Shown piece by piece: positions 61,739 to 64,000 of a DNA stretch of 64,000 nucleotides; positions within the stretch are counted from its first letter, which is position 1; each line of letters opens with the position of its first letter. The DNA is from Nitrospira sp. (GTDB taxonomy: Bacteria > Nitrospirota > Nitrospiria > Nitrospirales > Nitrospiraceae). The DNA lies in assembly GCA_009594865.1 (NCBI GenBank), contig VOPT01000033.1, forward strand, positions 86,972 through 150,971, read 5' to 3'. Made by a program: the position numbers and the translations under genes. The notes under the pieces were generated by a model, which did not search any database, was not told the origin of the DNA, and worked only from the letters and a program-made list of their open reading frames with translations.

Positions 61739-62224
61739 ATGATGCCCACAAAAGTGACCACGCGAGATGAACTGGTGTCTCTGTTGGCCGAGCGCCGCCG
61801 GCGGCAACAACGTGTCGTCTTTACGAACGGCTGCTTCGACCTCATGCACATCGGCCATGTCCGGTACTTGCAGGCTGCCCGCAACCTGGGAGACCTGCTC
61901 GTGGTCGGCGTGAACTCCGACGGTTCCGTGCGCGCCCTGAGCAAAGGCCCCGATCGCCCCATCGTGCCGGATGTCCAACGGGCCGAGGTCCTCGCCGCAC
62001 TGGGCTGCGTGGATTATGTGGTCATTTTTCCGGAGCCGGATCCCGGGGCCCTCATCGCGGCGCTCCAGCCGGATATTCTGGTCAAGGGCGGAGACTGGCC
62101 GCTCGACCGAATTGTCGGCCGTGACACGGTCGAGGCGCGCGGTGGACGCGTGCACACCATTCCCCTCGTCCCCGGCGTCTCTACCACGACCCTGGTACAA
62201 CGTATTCGCTCCACCACGGCATAA
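61739..62224 (+). CDS. rfaE2: D-glycero-beta-D-manno-heptose 1-phosphate adenylyltransferase (HldE C-terminal/RfaE2)
   Basis: About 161 residues. The nucleotidyltransferase motif FTNGCFDLMHIGHVRYLQAAR (HIGH) and LVVGVNSDGSVRALSKGPDRPI are typical, followed by VDYVVIFPEPDPGALI and HTIPLVPGVSTTTLVQRI. This is the stand-alone adenylyltransferase that completes ADP-heptose. The kinase half of HldE is not next to it. Start ATG at 61739 (or 61742); a TTG at 61727 is the earlier alternative. Confidence 0.92.
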   Translation: MMPTKVTTRDELVSLLAERRRRQQRVVFTNGCFDLMHIGHVRYLQAARNLGDLLVVGVNSDGSVRALSKGPDRPIVPDVQRAEVLAALGCVDYVVIFPEPDPGALIAALQPDILVKGGDWPLDRIVGRDTVEARGGRVHTIPLVPGVSTTTLVQRIRSTTA

Positions 62225-62231
62225 GGATTTC

Positions 62232-64000
62232 GTGCCACCTGTAGTGCCATCGCATCTGACCAACTGGCTCACGCCCGCGCGAGAGGCCCTTCGCACCGGG
62301 TCAGGCAAACCCTGCCTGATGGGGTTGCACGGATCCACGGCCGGCTTCGGCCTCGCACTGCTCACGCAGAGCGCGCCGGGGCAACCACTTGCCGATCGCT
62401 CCTGGTTGGTGGTCGCCAAAACCGACGATGACGCGGAACGCCTCTATCGCGACATCCTGTTTTTCAGAACACTCTGCGGCCAATCAGGCGATGACCTGGC
62501 CCTGTTCCCGAAATGGGAAACGCTGCCCTACGAATCGACGGTGCCCCATATCGATCTCGTCGCCCGCCGCATGCAGACGCTCAATCGCCTCTGCACCACG
62601 ACGCGCACGGTGCTCATTACCTCCGTGCCGGTGCTGACGCAGCGGGTGCTTCCGGCCCTGGTCTTCACCGAGGCCATCCTCCAGTTTCAACCGAACAGCG
62701 ATCTGGAGCGCGAAGTGCTGGTTTCAAGCCTGTTGCGCCTCGGCTACCGCAAGGGCTCGGTGGTGGAGATTCCGGGGGAATTCAGTATTCGCGGCGGGAT
62801 CGTCGATATTTATTCGACGGCCTATCCGGATCCGCTGCGGGTGGAATTTTTGGGCGACACGATCGAATCGATCCGTTTTTTCGACCCCGCCACGCAAAAA
62901 TCGACCGATAAGATCAAGCAGGCCTGGGTGTTACCCGCGCGGGAACTGATTCGACCCGACGATTCACCAGACGCACTCGCGCCGCTGGCGGCAGACGCCG
63001 AATGGCATGCTCCGTCGGTCTATGGAGCGATGGACAGTTTGCTGGATTATTTTCCTCAACCACCCGTGCTGGTACTGGATCAACCCGGCGCCCTTAAGGC
63101 GCACACGGCGGAATGTTGGCAGGCGATTGAGGAAGGGTACCTGCGCCACGAAGATCGCACCGATCCGAATCCCTATCCGACTCCGGATCAGCTGTATCTC
63201 ACCTGGGATCAACTCGTCAGCGCCACTCAAGACTATGCGACCCTTGCCCTGGAGCCGGTCACCGCGCCCGATGCGAGCTGGGAGCCGGTGCTGACCTGTC
63301 CGGCTCAAACACCGGCCAGCGTGGGACTCGGCCAGCGCGGCACGGCGTTCAGCCAGACATTGGAAGTCCTCGATCGCCTGCGCGAAGCCGGACCCGTGGT
63401 GCTGGTCGCCCGCAGCCAGGGCCAAGTCGGCCGGCTGCTTGCCCTGTTCGGCGAGCACGATCGACCGGCCATGGAATGGAAGCCATCGGCCCTCACGACA
63501 GGCGGCGCGCAGAAAGCTCCGTTTTCGGTGCTGAACGGCGAGGTGTCGTCCGGATTCCTGTCGCCCGACCTGCGGCTCGTTGTGCTGACCGAAGAAGAAT
63601 TGTTCGCGAAGGGCGCCCGGCACAAACCGCAACACAAGAGCAAAGCGGCTACGTTTCTCTCTTCGCTCGAAGATCTGAACATCGGCGATTTCGTCGTCCA
63701 CATGCAGTATGGCATTGCGAAATATCAGGGGCTGCGCCGGCTCTCGGTCCAGGACTTCGATAGCGACTTTCTGGTGCTCGAGTTCGCCGGGACCGACAAG
63801 CTCTATGTGCCGCTCGACCGGCTCAGCCAGGTGCAACGATATGCAGGGGCCGATGCCCATGTGCCTCGCCTCGACCGTCTCGGTGGCACGAGTTGGGCAA
63901 AAACGACCGCGCGGGTCAAAAAAGACATCGAAGAAATGGCGCATGAGCTCGTCGATCTCTATGCCAACCGAGAGCTGGTCCATCGGACGTCGTACGGCAA
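62232..64000 (+). CDS. mfd: Transcription-repair coupling factor Mfd, N-terminal part (cut by window edge)
   Basis: A GTG at 62232 opens a frame that reaches the window edge. The UvrB-like N-terminal part (LFPKWETLPYESTVPHIDLVARRM, EREVLVSSLLRLGYRKGSVVE, GEFSIRGGIVDIYSTAYPDPLRVEFLGD) is followed by the RNA-polymerase-interacting domain (FLSSLEDLNIGDFVVHMQYG, then LVLEFAGTDKLYVPLDRL). The helicase motifs lie beyond 64000. Mfd releases stalled RNA polymerase and recruits excision repair. It begins 7 bp after the heptose adenylyltransferase gene. Confidence 0.94.
   Translation, partial: MPPVVPSHLTNWLTPAREALRTGSGKPCLMGLHGSTAGFGLALLTQSAPGQPLADRSWLVVAKTDDDAERLYRDILFFRTLCGQSGDDLALFPKWETLPYESTVPHIDLVARRMQTLNRLCTTTRTVLITSVPVLTQRVLPALVFTEAILQFQPNSDLEREVLVSSLLRLGYRKGSVVEIPGEFSIRGGIVDIYSTAYPDPLRVEFLGDTIESIRFFDPATQKSTDKIKQAWVLPARELIRPDDSPDALAPLAADAEWHAPSVYGAMDSLLDYFPQPPVLVLDQPGALKAHTAECWQAIEEGYLRHEDRTDPNPYPTPDQLYLTWDQLVSATQDYATLALEPVTAPDASWEPVLTCPAQTPASVGLGQRGTAFSQTLEVLDRLREAGPVVLVARSQGQVGRLLALFGEHDRPAMEWKPSALTTGGAQKAPFSVLNGEVSSGFLSPDLRLVVLTEEELFAKGARHKPQHKSKAATFLSSLEDLNIGDFVVHMQYGIAKYQGLRRLSVQDFDSDFLVLEFAGTDKLYVPLDRLSQVQRYAGADAHVPRLDRLGGTSWAKTTARVKKDIEEMAHELVDLYANRELVHRTSYG

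Overview
The window is high-GC bacterial chromosome, roughly 60% G+C by eye, densely packed with genes on both strands. The housekeeping genes (leuS, der, pyk, hemL, gmhA, a heptose-1-phosphate adenylyltransferase, dinB, mfd) together with a multi-subunit complex-I-like membrane complex point to a Gram-negative, heptose-LPS-making bacterium. Overall protein style (M16 pairs, a hydrogenase-4-like complex, multi-PAS hybrid kinases, many small lipoproteins) is most like Nitrospira/Nitrospirota. That assignment is an inference: no nxr, amo or rRNA marker is present.

Layout. 1-5.8 kb: the 5' part of leuS (runs off the left edge), a small methyltransferase and a large hybrid histidine kinase with four PAS domains and a GAF domain. 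5.8-18.6 kb: a HAD phosphatase, GTPase Der, an exported protein with an internal duplication, an ECF sigma / zinc anti-sigma / cytochrome c unit, exported and lipoprotein genes, an alcohol dehydrogenase, an M20 peptidase, a beta-hydroxyacid dehydrogenase and a tandem pair of paralogous lipoproteins. 18.7-27.6 kb, all minus strand: an outer-membrane beta-barrel and then a six-gene hyf-like operon whose catalytic subunit lacks the NiFe ligands. 27.8-36.8 kb, minus strand: a DUF1566 protein, two membrane metalloproteases, an HTH-MBL fusion, an overlapping operon of two M16 peptidases, a phosphoglycolate-phosphatase-like HAD protein and an exported protein, and pyruvate kinase.

37-41.7 kb: a histidine-phosphatase/phosphofructokinase fusion divergent from pyk, a barnase-like RNase with its barstar, a YidB-like protein and two small paralogous C-x-W-C proteins. 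41.7-54.3 kb is the most accessory-looking part. hemL and several small genes (SNase-like, GNAT, DHFR/RibD-like, META, GDSL) are followed by a trypsin-like protease, a subtilase, a short I9-like protein, and two proteins sharing an N-terminal DIFSG domain (one with a Cys/His hydrolase-like C-terminus). An IS5-family element follows. Several intergenic regions here carry GTATC/GATAC half-sites spaced by exactly 11 bp, which looks like a shared regulatory motif.

54.5-64 kb: a 37-residue membrane peptide gene overlapping a YbgC-type thioesterase, a CARF protein of the TIGR02710 type with no CRISPR array nearby, an NfeD-stomatin pair, and an unannotated-size 58-residue basic protein. These are followed by gmhA, a conserved unknown, a SprT-like metalloprotein, DNA polymerase IV, the heptose adenylyltransferase and the 5' part of mfd, which runs off the right edge.

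The best candidates for something undescribed are the protease/inhibitor-like cluster with the DIFSG proteins, the phased GTATC/GATAC sites, the phosphatase-PFK fusion, and the orphan CARF protein. No tRNA, rRNA or CRISPR array was recognised.
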